Assembly (NCBI GenBank): GCA_013911885.1
Contig: JACESI010000002.1
Coordinates: 310,001 to 374,000 of the forward strand
DNA from: Hyphomicrobiales bacterium
GTDB lineage: Bacteria; Pseudomonadota; Alphaproteobacteria; Rhizobiales; JACESI01
Length of the DNA stretch: 64,000 nucleotides
Direction of reading: 5' to 3'
In this document: in pieces, positions 18,565 through 29,441 of the stretch
Numbering within the stretch: position 1 is the first letter of the stretch
How the letters are laid out: every line of letters starts with the position of its first letter
The notes under the pieces: generated by a model
What the model was told of the DNA's origin: nothing
What the model saw: the letters and a program-made list of their open reading frames with translations, nothing else
The model's database searches: none
Translations under genes and position numbers: made by a program

Positions 18565-18951
18565 CTATGCTGTGGCTCTTACAAGCATGAGACCGGCCAT
18601 CAAAGCAAGTATGGAAAGCGCCACCGAGCCCAGCACATAAAAGATGGCGCTCACGCTTTCGCCGCGTTGCCAGAGGAGTACCGCATCGAGCGAGAAAGCG
18701 GAAAAGGTTGTGAAGCCGCCGAGAACGCCCGTCGCGAGAAAGAGCCGCCATTCTGTGGCCGAGGTGATGGCCGCGCCTTTGCGCGCAAGAATGGCGATCA
18801 GAAGGCCCATCAGGAACGAACCGAGGATATTCACAACCAGCGTCCCCACCGGAAAGCCCGGCCCGAGCGCGCGCAGGGCGACCAGTCCGACAAGATGCCG
18901 CGATGCCGCCCCAACAGCCCCCCCGAGCGCCACAAGCATGAGATGAAACAC
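18565..18951 (-). CDS. crcB: fluoride channel CrcB/Fluc
   Basis: Small dual-topology fluoride exporter, 128 aa with four membrane helices. Family motifs are GTLVVNILGSFLMG and the phenylalanine-rich GGFTTFSAFSLD. The start is a GTG at 18951 with GGAGG 7 bases upstream, overlapping the end region of rarA. A longer reading frame from 19011 lacks such a site. No fluoride riboswitch was seen, consistent with its place inside an operon. Confidence 0.93.
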   Translation of the reverse strand: MFHLMLVALGGAVGAASRHLVGLVALRALGPGFPVGTLVVNILGSFLMGLLIAILARKGAAITSATEWRLFLATGVLGGFTTFSAFSLDAVLLWQRGESVSAIFYVLGSVALSILALMAGLMLVRATA

Positions 18952-18953
18952 GC

Positions 18954-20285
18954 CTATTCCTCCTCCCGTTTCGGCAGGCGGCCTGCCCGCTCGGCTCTCA
19001 GAGCGGCCCAATAGTCGAGCCGCTTTCTGATCTCACGCTCAAAACCACGCTCGACCGGGGCATAAAAAGTCTGGCGGCGCATTTTATCAGGAAAATAATC
19101 CTGCCCTGAAAAAGCCTGCGGCGCATCGTGATCATAAGCATAATCCGCGCCGTAGCCTTCGTCCTTCATCAGTCCGGTCGGGGCGTTCAGAATGTGCTTT
19201 GGCGGCAGGAGCGAGCCGTTCTCGCGCGCTGCGCGCATCGCGTTCTTGTAGGCCTTGTAGACCGCGTTCGATTTCGGCGCTGTCGCAAGATAGACGCAAG
19301 CCTGCGCCAGCGCGAGTTCTCCCTCGGGCGAACCCAGATAATCATAGGCGTCCTTGGCCGCATTCGCGATGACGAGCGCCTGGGGATCGGCGAGCCCGAT
19401 ATCCTCGCTTGCCATGCGCACAAGGCGGCGCCCGAGATAAAGCGGATCCTCACCCGCATCGAACATGCGTGCGAGATAGTAGAGTGCCGCATCCGGGTCA
19501 GAGCCGCGCACGGACTTGTGAAGCGCGGAGATCAGGTTGTAGTGCCCGTCCTGACCCTTGTCATAGACGGGCGCGCGCCGCTGAAGGACGGACTGCAAGG
19601 CGGCACTGTCAAAGCATTCCTTTTCGCCCGCCGCCCGCCAGACTTCTTCAGCCAGCATCAGCGATGCCCGCCCGTCACCATCCGCCATGCGCAAAAGGCT
19701 TGCGCGGGCATCCTCCGTCAGCGGCAGGGGGCGGCCTTCGCTCGCCTCCGCACGGAGGAGAAGATCGGCAAGCGCTGCCTCATCGAGGGCACGGAAGGTC
19801 AGCACCTGTGCGCGCGACAGAAGCGCGGCGTTGAGTTCAAAGGACGGGTTTTCGGTCGTCGCCCCAATGAGGACGACCGTGCCATCCTCCATTACCGGCA
19901 GGAAGGAATCCTGCTGCGCACGGTTGAAGCGGTGGATTTCATCGACAAACAAAAGTGTACCCTTGCCCGAGTGACGCCGCGCGCGGGCGAGTTCGAAGGT
20001 TTTCTTCAGATCGGCAACGCCGGTAAAAATCGCTGATATCTGATCAAAGGCCAGATCGGTTTCAGCGGCGAGAAGGCGGGCAACCGTGGTCTTGCCCGTT
20101 CCCGGCGGACCCCAGAAAATCAGCGAGCCGAGGGAGCGCGAGCGCAACATCCGGGTGAGCGTGCCGCTCTCGCCAATGAGATGCGGCTGGCCCACGACCT
20201 CGGAAAGATGGACCGGGCGAAGCCGGTCCGCCAGCGGTCGCGGCGTGCTGTTCGGCAAATCAGGCGAGGCGAAAAGGTCAGCCAC
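18954..20285 (-). CDS. rarA: replication-associated recombination protein RarA (MgsA)
   Basis: AAA+ ATPase that acts at stalled replication forks, related to clamp loaders. Walker A is [10 protein letters not shown], Walker [12 protein letters not shown], sensor [12 protein letters not shown]. The C-terminal tetramerisation region includes RARAAREN-like helices and [15 protein letters not shown]. The likely start is a GTG at 20285 ([11 protein letters not shown]), overlapping the degP stop. The upstream ATG at 20330 lies within degP. 443 aa. Confidence 0.95.
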   Translation of the reverse strand: MADLFASPDLPNSTPRPLADRLRPVHLSEVVGQPHLIGESGTLTRMLRSRSLGSLIFWGPPGTGKTTVARLLAAETDLAFDQISAIFTGVADLKKTFELARARRHSGKGTLLFVDEIHRFNRAQQDSFLPVMEDGTVVLIGATTENPSFELNAALLSRAQVLTFRALDEAALADLLLRAEASEGRPLPLTEDARASLLRMADGDGRASLMLAEEVWRAAGEKECFDSAALQSVLQRRAPVYDKGQDGHYNLISALHKSVRGSDPDAALYYLARMFDAGEDPLYLGRRLVRMASEDIGLADPQALVIANAAKDAYDYLGSPEGELALAQACVYLATAPKSNAVYKAYKNAMRAARENGSLLPPKHILNAPTGLMKDEGYGADYAYDHDAPQAFSGQDYFPDKMRRQTFYAPVERGFEREIRKRLDYWAALRAERAGRLPKREEE

Positions 20286-21765
20286 GGATTTTATCGGATT
20301 GAAGAACCTTGCCGCCCCGGTTGACAGCAAACTGCCAGCTCGGCTGGCGTGCGCTCACCATCTCTTCAAGCTGCCGGGTGGTTTCGACTGTCCGCCCGTT
20401 GAGGCGCAGGATGATATCGCCGGGGCGCAGGCCAAACCGGGCGGCAAAGGAGCGCGGCGTGATTTCGGTAATGACGACGCCTCTGGTTGGTCCCCTGAAG
20501 CGCAGTTCATCGGCAAGCGCGGGCGACAAGTTTGCAATTGTCGCGCCCGAAAACGGCTGCTGGCCGTCAAGCAGGCGCACATCGCGGGGCACGGTTTCAG
20601 GCGGTGGCACCAGATCGACCTCGATCGTCTTTTTCCTGCCCGCGCGCACGACCGACAAGGCCGCCTTTTTGCCGACGCCAAGCGTCGCCACCCGGTAGTT
20701 GAAGCCGTTCACATCATCAAAGCCAGCCTCGTTGACAGCGACGATGAGATCGCCAACCGCAAGCCCGCTCTGTGCCGCGGGGCTCTTGTCATAAAGACTG
20801 GTGATGAGAATGCCGGAGGGATTTTCGAGACCGAGCGCGAGAGCGCTGTCTGCATCAACATTCTGGAATTCCGCTCCGATCCAGGGATGTTCGACGCGGG
20901 TGCTGCCGCGCAGGGCGCTATTCACCACGGTCTGCACCATGTCGGAAGGAATGGCGAAACCGATACCAATAGAGCCGCCGCTTTTGGAAAAGATCGCTGT
21001 ATTGATGCCGACAATATCACCGTTCACATCAATCAGTGCGCCACCGGAATTTCCAGGATTGATTGCAGCGTCTGTCTGAATGAAAAAGCTTGAATCGGAA
21101 ATGCCGGCCTGGGTGCGGGCAAGCGCGGAGACAATGCCTTGCGTCACCGTCTGGCCAACGCCAAACGGATTGCCGATGGCAAGCACCAGATCGCCCACTT
21201 CCAGGCTGTCCTGCCGCGCGAAGGAAAGCGCCGGGAAGGAAGCACCGTCGCTAACAAGTTTGAGGACCGCGAGATCGCTGTTTTGATCTTTGAGGATCAC
21301 CTCGGCCTCAAACTCGCGCCGATCCGAAAGGGCGATGCGGATATCGGTCGCATCGGCAATGACGTGGAAATTGGTGACGACAATGCCCGACGGGTCGACA
21401 ATCACGCCGGAGCCGAGAGAGCTGCTTTCCCGTGGCCGCGAGCGGCCAAAATCCCGGTTGCTGAAAAATTGCTCGAAAAACGGATCGCCTGCAAACGGCG
21501 ATACCCGCTCGCGCACCATGCGGGTCGCATAAACGTTGACGACCGAGGGGGCGCTGCGTTTGACCACCGGCGCGAAGGTCAGTTTCACCTCGGATTGGAG
21601 TGTTGGAACCGCGGCATTCTGGTCCCCGCCGAGACCGCGCAACGGCGTCTCGGCATAGGCGCCGGTGACTGCGAGATGTGCGGTGACCACGGGCAGAAAA
21701 CCGCCGATGATGAAAAGAGCAGCCGTAAGGGCAAACCCCGTCATGAATGGTGCTTTGGATCGCAT
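20278..21765 (-). CDS. degP: DegP/DegQ (HtrA) periplasmic serine protease
   Basis: Envelope quality-control protease, 495 aa. An N-terminal signal peptide (hydrophobic 10-38, AYA cleavage region) exports it. The catalytic triad is His134 (TNFHVIA), Asp164 (NSDLAVLK) and Ser240 (NPGNSGGAL). Two PDZ domains follow, around 280-370 and 400-490. The second contains [17 protein letters not shown]. First gene of the degP-rarA-crcB-rluC-HAD-ATP12 block. DegP and DegQ are not distinguishable here. Confidence 0.95.
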   Translation of the reverse strand: MRSKAPFMTGFALTAALFIIGGFLPVVTAHLAVTGAYAETPLRGLGGDQNAAVPTLQSEVKLTFAPVVKRSAPSVVNVYATRMVRERVSPFAGDPFFEQFFSNRDFGRSRPRESSSLGSGVIVDPSGIVVTNFHVIADATDIRIALSDRREFEAEVILKDQNSDLAVLKLVSDGASFPALSFARQDSLEVGDLVLAIGNPFGVGQTVTQGIVSALARTQAGISDSSFFIQTDAAINPGNSGGALIDVNGDIVGINTAIFSKSGGSIGIGFAIPSDMVQTVVNSALRGSTRVEHPWIGAEFQNVDADSALALGLENPSGILITSLYDKSPAAQSGLAVGDLIVAVNEAGFDDVNGFNYRVATLGVGKKAALSVVRAGRKKTIEVDLVPPPETVPRDVRLLDGQQPFSGATIANLSPALADELRFRGPTRGVVITEITPRSFAARFGLRPGDIILRLNGRTVETTRQLEEMVSARQPSWQFAVNRGGKVLQSDKIRG

Positions 21766-21796
21766 CTGAACTTTCCCGATCAGGTCATATACCCTA

Positions 21797-22831
21797 TCAT
21801 ATCAGCCCGTGGCGGATCACGCTCTCGCCCATTTGCTCCACAGCTTCGCGGGCGCTGCGATAGGTCATCCCCAGAACAGCACGGGATTTGGCGTTCGAGA
21901 CATGCCGCTCAATGCCGAGATCCGGCAGGACCGAGGCAAGAGAAGGGTCGATTTTACGCGCTATCTTGATCAGAAAATCGGGCAGCGTGCGTTTCGGTAT
22001 CTTTCCCGCACGGTCGGGGAATTTCCGTGCCAGCGTCGCGCCGATTTCCTGCATTGACAGGTATTCGCTGACACAGGCAAAGCGTTCACCCGCCGCAGCG
22101 TCATGCAGCATGGCGCGAATATGGGCCTGCGCGACATCGCGCACATCGACAACCATGTAACCGACGCGCGGCACCGCCGGGATCTTGCCGGCCAGCATAT
22201 CGGCGATAACGGTAGCCGAGGTGCCGGCGGATGCATCGATCAGCGGGCCCATGACGAAGCCAGGGCAGATCGTGGCAAGCTGCATCGGCGTGCCGCTTTC
22301 GCGCACGAAATCCCAGGCGGCACGTTCGGCCATGAGTTTCGAGATCAGATAAGAATTTGTATGGGTTGCAGCCGGGTCCGACCAGTCGGTCTCGTCATGG
22401 GTCACCACCGGCGCGCGGCTGTCGCTGTAGACAATGGCTGCGATCGACGAGGTAACGACCGTGCGCTCGGTGCCTGCGGCGGCGGCGGCCCGGAGCACGC
22501 GCAGAGTGCCACCCTCCGCTTCCGGCACCAGGGCCATGCGGGACTGCGGCATAACTTTCGGAAAAGGCGAAGCAAGGTGAAGTACATAGCGGCAGCCAAG
22601 GGCCGCTTCCGCCCAGCCAGCATCGGCCAGAAGATCGGCCTCCACCAACTCGATGTGATCTGCCGCCTCTGGCACTTCGCTGATCAGGGCACAACGCAGC
22701 GGCGCCACTTTGGCGGCCGATCGCACGGTTCCGCGGACCCTGTATCCTTCGCGCAGGAGAGCGACGGCAACATGCTGCGCGATAAAACCTGATATGCCGG
22801 TGACAAGTACCAGATCATTCGAACCGAGCAT
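21797..22831 (-). CDS. NAD(P)-dependent epimerase/dihydroflavonol reductase-like protein
   Basis: Extended SDR of 344 aa: cofactor-binding motif VTGISGFIAQHVA near the N-terminus, YLISK as the catalytic Tyr-Lys pair, and CPGFVMGPLID after it. It resembles the dihydroflavonol-4-reductase branch of epimerases. The substrate is unknown. The ATG at 22831 (MLGSNDLVLVTG) is chosen because an in-frame ATG at 22948 adds 39 non-homologous residues. It lies between the rplQ terminator and degP, with 31 bases to degP. Confidence 0.9.
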   Translation of the reverse strand: MLGSNDLVLVTGISGFIAQHVAVALLREGYRVRGTVRSAAKVAPLRCALISEVPEAADHIELVEADLLADAGWAEAALGCRYVLHLASPFPKVMPQSRMALVPEAEGGTLRVLRAAAAAGTERTVVTSSIAAIVYSDSRAPVVTHDETDWSDPAATHTNSYLISKLMAERAAWDFVRESGTPMQLATICPGFVMGPLIDASAGTSATVIADMLAGKIPAVPRVGYMVVDVRDVAQAHIRAMLHDAAAGERFACVSEYLSMQEIGATLARKFPDRAGKIPKRTLPDFLIKIARKIDPSLASVLPDLGIERHVSNAKSRAVLGMTYRSAREAVEQMGESVIRHGLI

Positions 22832-22975
22832 CGGTCTTATCCTTTTTGCCTGAACTGGCCCGAACCTCGATAGCAGCGCCGAATGGCAGGTCAGTCTTTT
22901 AGCCCGCGTGAAGGCACTGACATTCAACACGTCTTCTCGTGCCCTCAATTTAGGTCATTGTGCGGCATCAACAAC

Positions 22976-23010
22976 AAAAAAGCTCCCAATGCCGGGGCAA
23001 GGGAGCTTTT
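22976..23010 (-). terminator. terminator of the ribosomal superoperon after rplQ
   Basis: The perfect inverted repeat AAAAGCTCCC / GGGAGCTTTT (arms 22978-22987 and 23001-23010) has a 13-base loop and a six-T run on the minus strand. It lies 28 bases after the rplQ stop. Confidence 0.92.
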
Positions 23011-23037
23011 GATTCATTCTCGCAGGAAAGTGGGAGA

Positions 23038-23454
23038 CTACGCGGCTTCGTTTGCGGCCTCAGAGGTCGGACCAGAGTCTTTTCCCTTGGCGCTGACATC
23101 GCGGTCAACGAGTTCGATCACCGCCATCGGTGCGTTGTCGCCATGGCGAAAACCGGCCTTGAGCACGCGGGTATAACCGCCGTTGCGCTCCGCATAGCGC
23201 GGTCCCAGAATGTCGAACAGCTTCCTCACCATTTCAACATCGCGAACCTTGCTGATCGCCTGGCGGCGGGCGTGAAGGTCACCGCGTTTGCCAAGCGTGA
23301 TGATCTTGTCCACGACCGAACGCAGCTCTTTCGCTTTCGGCAAGGTTGTCACGATCTGTTCGTGCTTGATGAGAGAGGCCGTCATATTCGCGAACATGGC
23401 CGCGCGATGGCTCGATGTCCGACCGAGTTTGCGACCTGAATTACCGTGGCGCAT
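23038..23454 (-). CDS. rplQ: 50S ribosomal protein L17
   Basis: 138 aa. The start [20 protein letters not shown] and the core [17 protein letters not shown] are diagnostic of L17. It has a short Ala/Ser-rich tail beyond the conserved domain. Last gene of the superoperon, 51 bases after rpoA. Confidence 0.98.
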   Translation of the reverse strand: MRHGNSGRKLGRTSSHRAAMFANMTASLIKHEQIVTTLPKAKELRSVVDKIITLGKRGDLHARRQAISKVRDVEMVRKLFDILGPRYAERNGGYTRVLKAGFRHGDNAPMAVIELVDRDVSAKGKDSGPTSEAANEAA

Positions 23455-23505
23455 TGTTGTTCTCCTTGAGCAGATGGCGGCATCCAGGCCGCCCCTATCC
23501 CGTGA

Positions 23506-24522
23506 TTAAAAGTGATCCTCGAAGCGCTTCGCAAGCTCTTCGATGTTTTCTGGCGGCCAGTTGGCCACTTCCATGCCGAGATGCAGGCCCATCTGGGCAA
23601 GCACTTCCTTGATTTCGTTCAGCGACTTGCGCCCGAAGTTCGGGGTGCGCAGCATTTCCTCTTCGGTTTTCTGGATAAGGTCGCCAATATAGACGATGTT
23701 GTCGTTCTTCAGGCAGTTGGCCGAGCGCACCGACAATTCGAGTTCGTCAACCTTTTTCAAAAGCGCCGGGTTGAACGCAAGTTCCGGAATCTGTTCCTGA
23801 ACCACTTCTTTTTCCGGCTCTTCGAAATTGACGAAGATCGAGAGCTGATCCTGGAGGATGCGCGCAGCATAGGCAATCGCATCTTCCGGGGTGAGCGAAC
23901 CGTCGGTTTCAATCGTGAGCGTCAGCTTGTCATAGTCGAGAACCTGGCCCTCACGGGTATTCTCGACCTTGTAGGATACTTTTTTTACCGGCGAATAGAG
24001 GCTGTCGACCGGAATGAGGCCGATTGGCGCATCATCGGGTCGGTTGCGATCGGCAGCAACATAGCCCTTGCCGATATTGACCGTGAATTCCATGCGGATT
24101 TCAGCGCCGTCATCAAGGGTGCACAGGACGTGATCCGGGTTCAGGATATCGACGTCGCCGATGGTATTGATATCGCCGGCGGTGACGACGCCCGGCCCTT
24201 CCTTGCGGATCACCATCCGCTGAGGCCCCTCGCCTTCCATGCGGATCGCGACTTCCTTGATATTGAGAACGATGTCCGTCACATCCTCGCGAACACCCGC
24301 GATCGACGAAAATTCATGCAATACCCCGTCAATCTGCACCGCTGTTACAGCAGCGCCCTGAAGCGAGGACAACAGGACACGCCGAAGCGCGTTGCCAAGC
24401 GTCAGGCCGAAGCCACGCTCAAGGGGCTCAGCCACCACGGTCGCGACGCGGCGCGCGTCATGTCCGGGGGTGATACTCAGTTTGGTCGGCTTAATAAGCT
24501 CTTGCCAGTTCTTTGAAATCAC
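23506..24522 (-). CDS. rpoA: RNA polymerase alpha subunit
   Basis: Scaffold of RNA polymerase assembly. 338 aa, the usual alphaproteobacterial length. The start is a GTG at 24522 ([20 protein letters not shown]) with AAGGA 8 bases upstream. The reading frame stays open 90 codons further but this is not homologous. The N-terminal dimerisation domain contains [19 protein letters not shown]. The C-terminal domain (from about residue 255) has [13 protein letters not shown] and the end [17 protein letters not shown]. Confidence 0.98.
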   Translation of the reverse strand: MISKNWQELIKPTKLSITPGHDARRVATVVAEPLERGFGLTLGNALRRVLLSSLQGAAVTAVQIDGVLHEFSSIAGVREDVTDIVLNIKEVAIRMEGEGPQRMVIRKEGPGVVTAGDINTIGDVDILNPDHVLCTLDDGAEIRMEFTVNIGKGYVAADRNRPDDAPIGLIPVDSLYSPVKKVSYKVENTREGQVLDYDKLTLTIETDGSLTPEDAIAYAARILQDQLSIFVNFEEPEKEVVQEQIPELAFNPALLKKVDELELSVRSANCLKNDNIVYIGDLIQKTEEEMLRTPNFGRKSLNEIKEVLAQMGLHLGMEVANWPPENIEELAKRFEDHF

Positions 24523-24607
24523 TGTTTCAATCCTTAGTCTCGAGTGCCACGTTGGCCAATTGTGGCGTTGAAAGAGCGTGCCTCGGGCTTGTCTCTTCCG
24601 GCTCGCA

Positions 24608-24639
24608 AAACCGCACCGGTCCGAAATTGCGGTTTGTTG
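24608..24639 (-). other. hairpin in the rpsK-rpoA gap
   Basis: A perfect 8-bp inverted repeat AAACCGCA/TGCGGTTT (24608-24615 and 24628-24635) with a 12-base loop, in the 124-base gap. On the minus strand it is followed by a short T tract. It could attenuate or process the transcript ahead of rpoA. Confidence 0.45.
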
Positions 24640-24646
24640 GATGTCG

Positions 24647-25036
24647 CTAGACGCGGCGCCGTTTGCGTGGACGGCAGCCGTTATGCGGGATCGGGGTGAC
24701 GTCGCGGATCGATGAGATGACGAAGCCCGCCGCCTGAAGCGCGCGAAGTGCCGACTCGCGGCCCGAACCTGGGCCGCAAACCTCGACTTCAAGGTTTTTC
24801 ACGCCATGTTCAGCCGCTTTCTTGCCTGCATCTTCTGCGGCAACCTGAGCGGCGTAAGGGGTCGACTTGCGCGAACCCTTGAAACCCATCGTGCCGGCAG
24901 ACGACCAGGAGATCGTGTTTCCCTGCGCGTCGGTGATGGTGATCATCGTGTTGTTGAAGGTTGAATTCACGTGGGCCACGCCCGACGTAATGTTCTTCCG
25001 CTCGCGGCGGCGAACACGTGTGGCTTCTTTTGCCAT
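24647..25036 (-). CDS. rpsK: 30S ribosomal protein S11
   Basis: 129 aa from the ATG at 25036 ([15 protein letters not shown]). The core [19 protein letters not shown] and the end [18 protein letters not shown] define S11, a platform protein near the mRNA exit. An upstream in-frame start at 25072 lies in the rpsM-rpsK spacer and is not conserved. Confidence 0.98.
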   Translation of the reverse strand: MAKEATRVRRRERKNITSGVAHVNSTFNNTMITITDAQGNTISWSSAGTMGFKGSRKSTPYAAQVAAEDAGKKAAEHGVKNLEVEVCGPGSGRESALRALQAAGFVISSIRDVTPIPHNGCRPRKRRRV

Positions 25037-25124
25037 TCTATCTGTCCTCGATCTCAGGCGCCGCCGTAACACCAGCGGCTAAACCAGACCAGCGCAATGC
25101 GCCGGTCACGAATTTTAACGTTGA

Positions 25125-25493
25125 TTATTTCTTCTTGCCGGCAATCGGTTTCGCAGGCCCTTTGCGTGTGCGCGCATTGGTTTTCGTGCGCTGTCCGTTG
25201 ACCGGCAGGCCGCGACGATGACGCAGGCCGCGATAGCAGCCAAGGTCCATCAGACGCTTGATATTCATGGATGTTTCACGGCGAAGGTCACCCTCGACCA
25301 GATAGTCGCGGTCAATCGTTTCGCGGATCTGGATCACTTCCGAATCCGACAGTTCATTAACCCGGCGTGATGGCTCAATGCCGACCGCCTGAATGATCTC
25401 TTCCGCTTTTTTAGGCCCAATCCCATGAATATAACGCAGGGCGATAACCACGCGCTTACTCGTTGGAATGTTAACGCCAGCAATACGTGCCAA
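25125..25493 (-). CDS. rpsM: 30S ribosomal protein S13
   Basis: 122 aa, starting [20 protein letters not shown] with [11 protein letters not shown] after it and ending in the basic tail [18 protein letters not shown]13 contacts the 50S subunit and P-site tRNA. First gene of the rpsM-rpsK-rpoA-rplQ segment, preceded by its own promoter. Confidence 0.98.
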   Translation of the reverse strand: MARIAGVNIPTSKRVVIALRYIHGIGPKKAEEIIQAVGIEPSRRVNELSDSEVIQIRETIDRDYLVEGDLRRETSMNIKRLMDLGCYRGLRHRRGLPVNGQRTKTNARTRKGPAKPIAGKKK

Positions 25494-25634
25494 GGCAAAA
25501 CTCCCGTATGGGCGGCAAATGGATTATTAGTCCCGGTGCCGCTGCTTGTTGTTCGAGGTGTAAAAAGGGAGACCGCCTTCGATAGACACGAAAACGACCC
25601 GTCCTGAAATCACTACCTAATCTCGGATCGTTGG

Positions 25635-25663
25635 GGTCTAAGACCTATACAAGCCGACGTCAA
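25635..25663 (-). promoter_or_regulatory. promoter for rpsM-rpsK-rpoA-rplQ
   Basis: On the minus strand TTGACG (25658-25663) is spaced 17 bases from TAGACC (25635-25640), in the 245-base adk-rpsM gap and about 140 bases before rpsM. The -35 matches the strong alphaproteobacterial pattern. The -10 is moderate. Confidence 0.6.
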
Positions 25664-25738
25664 TACCCTGTTGACAAAAAAACACGATTATGATTCACGC
25701 GGGCTCGCCGCATGGACAAATGCCGCCGCGAAATGGCT

Positions 25739-26308
25739 CTAGGCGTCGAGAACCGCGCGGATTTCCGCCGTAACTGCATCAATCGGCTTCATCCCGTCCA
25801 CCGCCGTCAGCGCACCTGAGCGGCGGTAATATTCCGACACCGGCGCGGTCTGGTCGCGATAGACCCTGAGCCGCTTCGCCAGGGTTTCGGCGTTATCGTC
25901 GGCGCGGGCGCTGCCCGTTTCGCGCGCACGATTTTCGATGCGCGACAGAAGCACGTCCTCATCAACGGTGATCTCGATCACGGCGTCGAGCTTCATTGCC
26001 TTGCGGTCGAGCAGCATATCAAGCGCCTCCGCTTGGGCGACCGTGCGCGGAAAGCCGTCCAGAATGAAGCCTTTAGCGCAATCGGGCGCTTCGATCCGCT
26101 CCGAAATGATGCCGCAGATCACGTCGTCGGAAACAAGCTCGCCACGCTCCATGATCGCCTTTGCCTTGAGGCCGACCGGGGTTCCGGCAGCAACGGCTGC
26201 ACGCAACATGTCGCCGGTCGACAATTGCACGACGCCACGCTCTTCCACAAGGCGTTGTGCCTGGGTACCCTTTCCCGCTCCCGGCGGGCCAAGCAAGATC
26301 AGATTCAC
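25739..26308 (-). CDS. adk: adenylate kinase, short-LID form
   Basis: Balances AMP, ADP and ATP. 189 aa, P-loop [10 protein letters not shown] at residues 7-16, STGDMLR and [10 protein letters not shown] conserved. The LID is short ([15 protein letters not shown] region) and has no zinc Cys, the usual form in alphaproteobacteria. Its ATG overlaps the secY stop by 4 bases, so it is coupled to secY. Confidence 0.97.
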   Translation of the reverse strand: MNLILLGPPGAGKGTQAQRLVEERGVVQLSTGDMLRAAVAAGTPVGLKAKAIMERGELVSDDVICGIISERIEAPDCAKGFILDGFPRTVAQAEALDMLLDRKAMKLDAVIEITVDEDVLLSRIENRARETGSARADDNAETLAKRLRVYRDQTAPVSEYYRRSGALTAVDGMKPIDAVTAEIRAVLDA

Positions 26309-27639
26309 TTCAATTTGCCCCTCAGCTTCGACTTCTTGACCAGATTCTCATATTGTTGCGTGATCAGATGCCCCTGGATCTGCGTAACCGTGTCCATCGT
26401 GACACTCACCATAATCAAAAGGGATGTTCCGCCGAAAGCGATCTCAATTCCCACATTGGGTATGAGGAATTCAGGAATGAGGCAGACCACCGTAAGATAC
26501 AGCGCGCCGACAAAAGTGATCCGGGTCAGAACGTAATCAATATACGTCGCCGTGCGCTCGCCGGGACGAATGCCCGGAATGAAACCACCCTGTTTTTTCA
26601 GATTGTCGGCCGTATCCTGCGGATTGAAGACGATGGACGTGTAGAAGAAGGCAAAGAAAATGATCAGGCTTCCATAAAGGAACAAGTAAAGCGGCTGACC
26701 GTGGCCGAGGGCTGCGGCAAGAGAATTCAGCCATTCATTGCCGCCACCCCTCGCCCCGAAACTCGCGATAGTGGCGGGCAGAAGCAGAAGTGACGTTGCG
26801 AAAATCGCCGGAATAACGCCGGATGTGTTGAGCTTGAGCGGAAGATGCGAGCTGTCGCCCTGAAACATCCGGTTACCCATCTGACGTTTCGGATATTGCA
26901 CGATCAATCGCCGCTGGGCGCGCTCGAAAAACACGATAACGGCGATGGTGGCAAGGGTGATGACAATGAAGCCGAGGAGAAGCGGCGTCGAGATCGCACC
27001 GGTGCGGCCAAGTTCGAAAAGCCGTGCGACAAGCGCCGGAACACCCGCGACAATGCCTGCAAAGATGATCAGGGAAATACCGTTGCCGATCCCGCGCGAC
27101 GTGATCTGCTCACCAAGCCACATCAGGAACATGGTGCCACCGGTCAGCGTGACGACCGCTGTCAGGCGGAAGAACCAGCCGGGCTCCTCGACAAGCCCGC
27201 CGCTGTTCTCCAGCCCGACAGCAATGCCATAGGACTGAACGATCGCAAGCAAGACCGTGCCATAGCGCGTATACTGATTGATGACCTTGCGGCCCTGTTC
27301 GCCCTCTTTCTTCAACTGCTCGAATTTCGGGACGACCGAGGTCATCAGCTGCATGATGATCGAGGCGGAAATATAAGGCATGATGCCAAGGGCGAAGATT
27401 GCAAGGCGGCCAACCGCACCGCCCGAGAAGGCGTTGAAAAGCCCCAGAATGCCGGACTGCGCCTGTTCAAAGGCAATTGCGAGCTGCACCGGGTCGATCC
27501 CCGGAATCGGGATATAGGTCCCCAGGCGATAGATCACCAGCGCACCAAGGGTGAACAAGATCCGCTTCTGAAGCTCCTTCGCCTTGCTGAAGGTTCCAAA
27601 ATTGATATTTGCCGCAAGTTGTTCTGCCGCAGATGCCAT
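26305..27639 (-). CDS. secY: preprotein translocase channel SecY
   Basis: Ten-helix inner-membrane channel of the Sec pathway, 444 aa. Hallmarks are [13 protein letters not shown] after TM1 entry, the plug region around [20 protein letters not shown], and the cytoplasmic loop [14 protein letters not shown]. Works with SecE, whose gene opens this superoperon at 54499. Follows rplO after 169 bases that contain a terminator-like hairpin. Confidence 0.98.
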   Translation of the reverse strand: MASAAEQLAANINFGTFSKAKELQKRILFTLGALVIYRLGTYIPIPGIDPVQLAIAFEQAQSGILGLFNAFSGGAVGRLAIFALGIMPYISASIIMQLMTSVVPKFEQLKKEGEQGRKVINQYTRYGTVLLAIVQSYGIAVGLENSGGLVEEPGWFFRLTAVVTLTGGTMFLMWLGEQITSRGIGNGISLIIFAGIVAGVPALVARLFELGRTGAISTPLLLGFIVITLATIAVIVFFERAQRRLIVQYPKRQMGNRMFQGDSSHLPLKLNTSGVIPAIFATSLLLLPATIASFGARGGGNEWLNSLAAALGHGQPLYLFLYGSLIIFFAFFYTSIVFNPQDTADNLKKQGGFIPGIRPGERTATYIDYVLTRITFVGALYLTVVCLIPEFLIPNVGIEIAFGGTSLLIMVSVTMDTVTQIQGHLITQQYENLVKKSKLRGKLK

Positions 27640-27740
27640 GAAAGTCCTCTCAACGCGGGCTCAAGCCCTAAGCGAAATGGCGCGCTGCCCGCTCAATCGG
27701 GCTATCGCCGGGTCATAAACGAAATACTCATCCATTTAAA

Positions 27741-27789
27741 TAACAAAGGCCTGAAAACTCAATCACCATTTGGCGAAAGAGTTCAGGCC
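27741..27789 (-). terminator. terminator-like hairpin between rplO and secY
   Basis: On the minus strand GGCCTGAACTC (27779-27789) pairs with GAGTTTTCAGGCC (27748-27760), with a two-base bulge and an 18-base loop, followed by TTTGTTATTT. It lies 19 bases after the rplO stop, in an unusually long gap for this operon, and could be an attenuator of secY-adk. Confidence 0.6.
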
Positions 27790-27808
27790 CGAAGTTTTCT
27801 CGCGGAAA

Positions 27809-28270
27809 TCAAGCACCCAGAATAGTCAGCGTGCCGCCTGCTTTTTCAACAGCAGCCGATGCCGCTTTTGACGCACCCGCCACCTCGAAGCTGAGGCCTG
27901 ATTTGATTTCGCCGTCGGAAAGAAGGCGCACGCCATCCTTGATGCGGCGGATGACACCGGCGGCTTTCAGGGCTTCCGCCGTGATTGTTGCTTTGGCGTC
28001 GAGCTTGCCAGCGTCGATTGCAGTCTGGATGCGACCAAGGCTCACCGCATTGAAGTGGCTCGCATTCGGCGTGTTGAAGCCGCGCTTCGGCAAGCGCATA
28101 TGGATTGGCATCTGGCCGCCCTCGAAGCCGTTGACGGCAACGCCCGATCGCGAGCTCTGGCCCTTGACGCCGCGTCCGGACGTTTTGCCAACACCGGAAC
28201 CGATGCCGCGACCAACGCGCTTGCGCGATTTCATCGAACCGGGCTGCGGAGCAATTTCGTTGAGTTTCAT
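27809..28270 (-). CDS. rplO: 50S ribosomal protein L15
   Basis: 153 aa. The opening [20 protein letters not shown] and the glycine-rich [19 protein letters not shown] are diagnostic of L15, a 23S rRNA-binding assembly protein. Followed by a terminator-like hairpin before secY. Confidence 0.98.
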   Translation of the reverse strand: MKLNEIAPQPGSMKSRKRVGRGIGSGVGKTSGRGVKGQSSRSGVAVNGFEGGQMPIHMRLPKRGFNTPNASHFNAVSLGRIQTAIDAGKLDAKATITAEALKAAGVIRRIKDGVRLLSDGEIKSGLSFEVAGASKAASAAVEKAGGTLTILGA

Positions 28271-28293
28271 GATCTCAATCCCAATTTTAAAAA

Positions 28294-28485
28294 TTAAGCT
28301 TCGTCGACCACGCGAACGAGATGGTCAACCCTGCGGATCATTCCGCGCACGGCGGGCGTATCTTCGAGAACGCTGCGGCGGTGCATCTTGTTGAGGCCGA
28401 GACCGATCAGGGTCTGGCGCTGCACCGGCGGGCGGCGTGACGCGCTTCCGATCTGCTCGATGGTGATGGTTTTCTTGTCGGCCAT
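28294..28485 (-). CDS. rpmD: 50S ribosomal protein L30
   Basis: 63 aa. [20 protein letters not shown] and [20 protein letters not shown] form the L30 core. Lies between rpsE and rplO as usual. Confidence 0.96.
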   Translation of the reverse strand: MADKKTITIEQIGSASRRPPVQRQTLIGLGLNKMHRRSVLEDTPAVRGMIRRVDHLVRVVDEA

Positions 28486-28506
28486 TTTCTATCCCTCTCG
28501 CCCCTG

Positions 28507-29055
28507 TTACGCGACGTCTTCCACACCAGCCAACTGGCGGCGGGCCTGAAGCTCGGAAACCTTGAGGCCGCGGCGGGCAGCCACAGCGCGCGGGCTGTCT
28601 TCGTTTTTCAATGCATCGAACGTTGCACGAACCATGTTGTAAGGGTTCGACGTGCCAAGCGACTTTGCGACCACATCCTGAACGCCCAGCGTTTCGAACA
28701 CGGCACGCATCGGGCCGCCGGCGATGATGCCGGTACCGGCTGGCGCTGCACGCAGAATGACTTTGCCTGCGCCATGACGGCCGGCAACATCGTGATGCAG
28801 CGTGCGGCCTTCGCGAAGCGCAACCCGGATCATGGTCTTTTTGGCCACTTCCGTTGCCTTGCGGATCGCCTCCGGTACTTCACGCGCCTTGCCATGACCA
28901 AAGCCAACACGGCCTTTCTGGTCACCGATCACCACCAGGGCTGCAAAAGCCATGCGGCGTCCGCCTTTAACGGTCTTTGCGACGCGGTTGATATGCACCA
29001 GCTTGTCTACAAACTCGCTGTCGCGCTCTTCGCGGTCCCGATCTCTTCCTGCCAT
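28507..29055 (-). CDS. rpsE: 30S ribosomal protein S5
   Basis: 182 aa. The ATG at 29055 ([15 protein letters not shown]) has AAGGG upstream. A TTG three codons earlier is less likely. The conserved S5 core is [20 protein letters not shown] and [16 protein letters not shown]5 takes part in decoding fidelity. The charged N-terminal extension is common in alphaproteobacteria. Confidence 0.98.
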   Translation of the reverse strand: MAGRDRDREERDSEFVDKLVHINRVAKTVKGGRRMAFAALVVIGDQKGRVGFGHGKAREVPEAIRKATEVAKKTMIRVALREGRTLHHDVAGRHGAGKVILRAAPAGTGIIAGGPMRAVFETLGVQDVVAKSLGTSNPYNMVRATFDALKNEDSPRAVAARRGLKVSELQARRQLAGVEDVA

Positions 29056-29069
29056 GGTCTTCAACCCTT

Positions 29070-29432
29070 TTAGAACTTCAGGCCGCCTTCACGGGCGGCG
29101 TCCGCCAGGGCTTTCACCCGGCCATGATAAATATATGAACCGCGATCGAAGACGACTTCCTCGATACCGGCCTTTTTCGCCCGCTCGGCGATGAGCTTGC
29201 CCACAGCCGTCGCGGCATCAATGTTGCCGCCGCCCTTGATCGAGGCCTTGAGGCCCTCATCGAGGGTCGAGGCAGCAGCGACCGTGTGGCCTTTGCTGTC
29301 GTCGATAACCTGGGCATAGATGTTCGCCGACGAGCGATACACGCTGAGCCGCGGGCGACCGTTGGAAACTTCTTTGATCTGGCGGCGAACGCGGGCGCGA
29401 CGACGATCTTCCGGATTTTTTTTGTAAGCCAT
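29070..29432 (-). CDS. rplR: 50S ribosomal protein L18
   Basis: 120 aa. [18 protein letters not shown] and the C-terminal [20 protein letters not shown] identify L18, a 5S rRNA-binding protein. Between rplF and rpsE. Confidence 0.98.
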   Translation of the reverse strand: MAYKKNPEDRRRARVRRQIKEVSNGRPRLSVYRSSANIYAQVIDDSKGHTVAAASTLDEGLKASIKGGGNIDAATAVGKLIAERAKKAGIEEVVFDRGSYIYHGRVKALADAAREGGLKF

Positions 29433-29441
29433 CTGTCGATC

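Noticed and set aside
24523..24792. Extended N-terminus of the rpoA reading frame as a fusion
   Set aside because: The extension runs through the rpsK-rpoA spacer hairpin. The GTG at 24522 with AAGGA gives the normal 338-aa protein.
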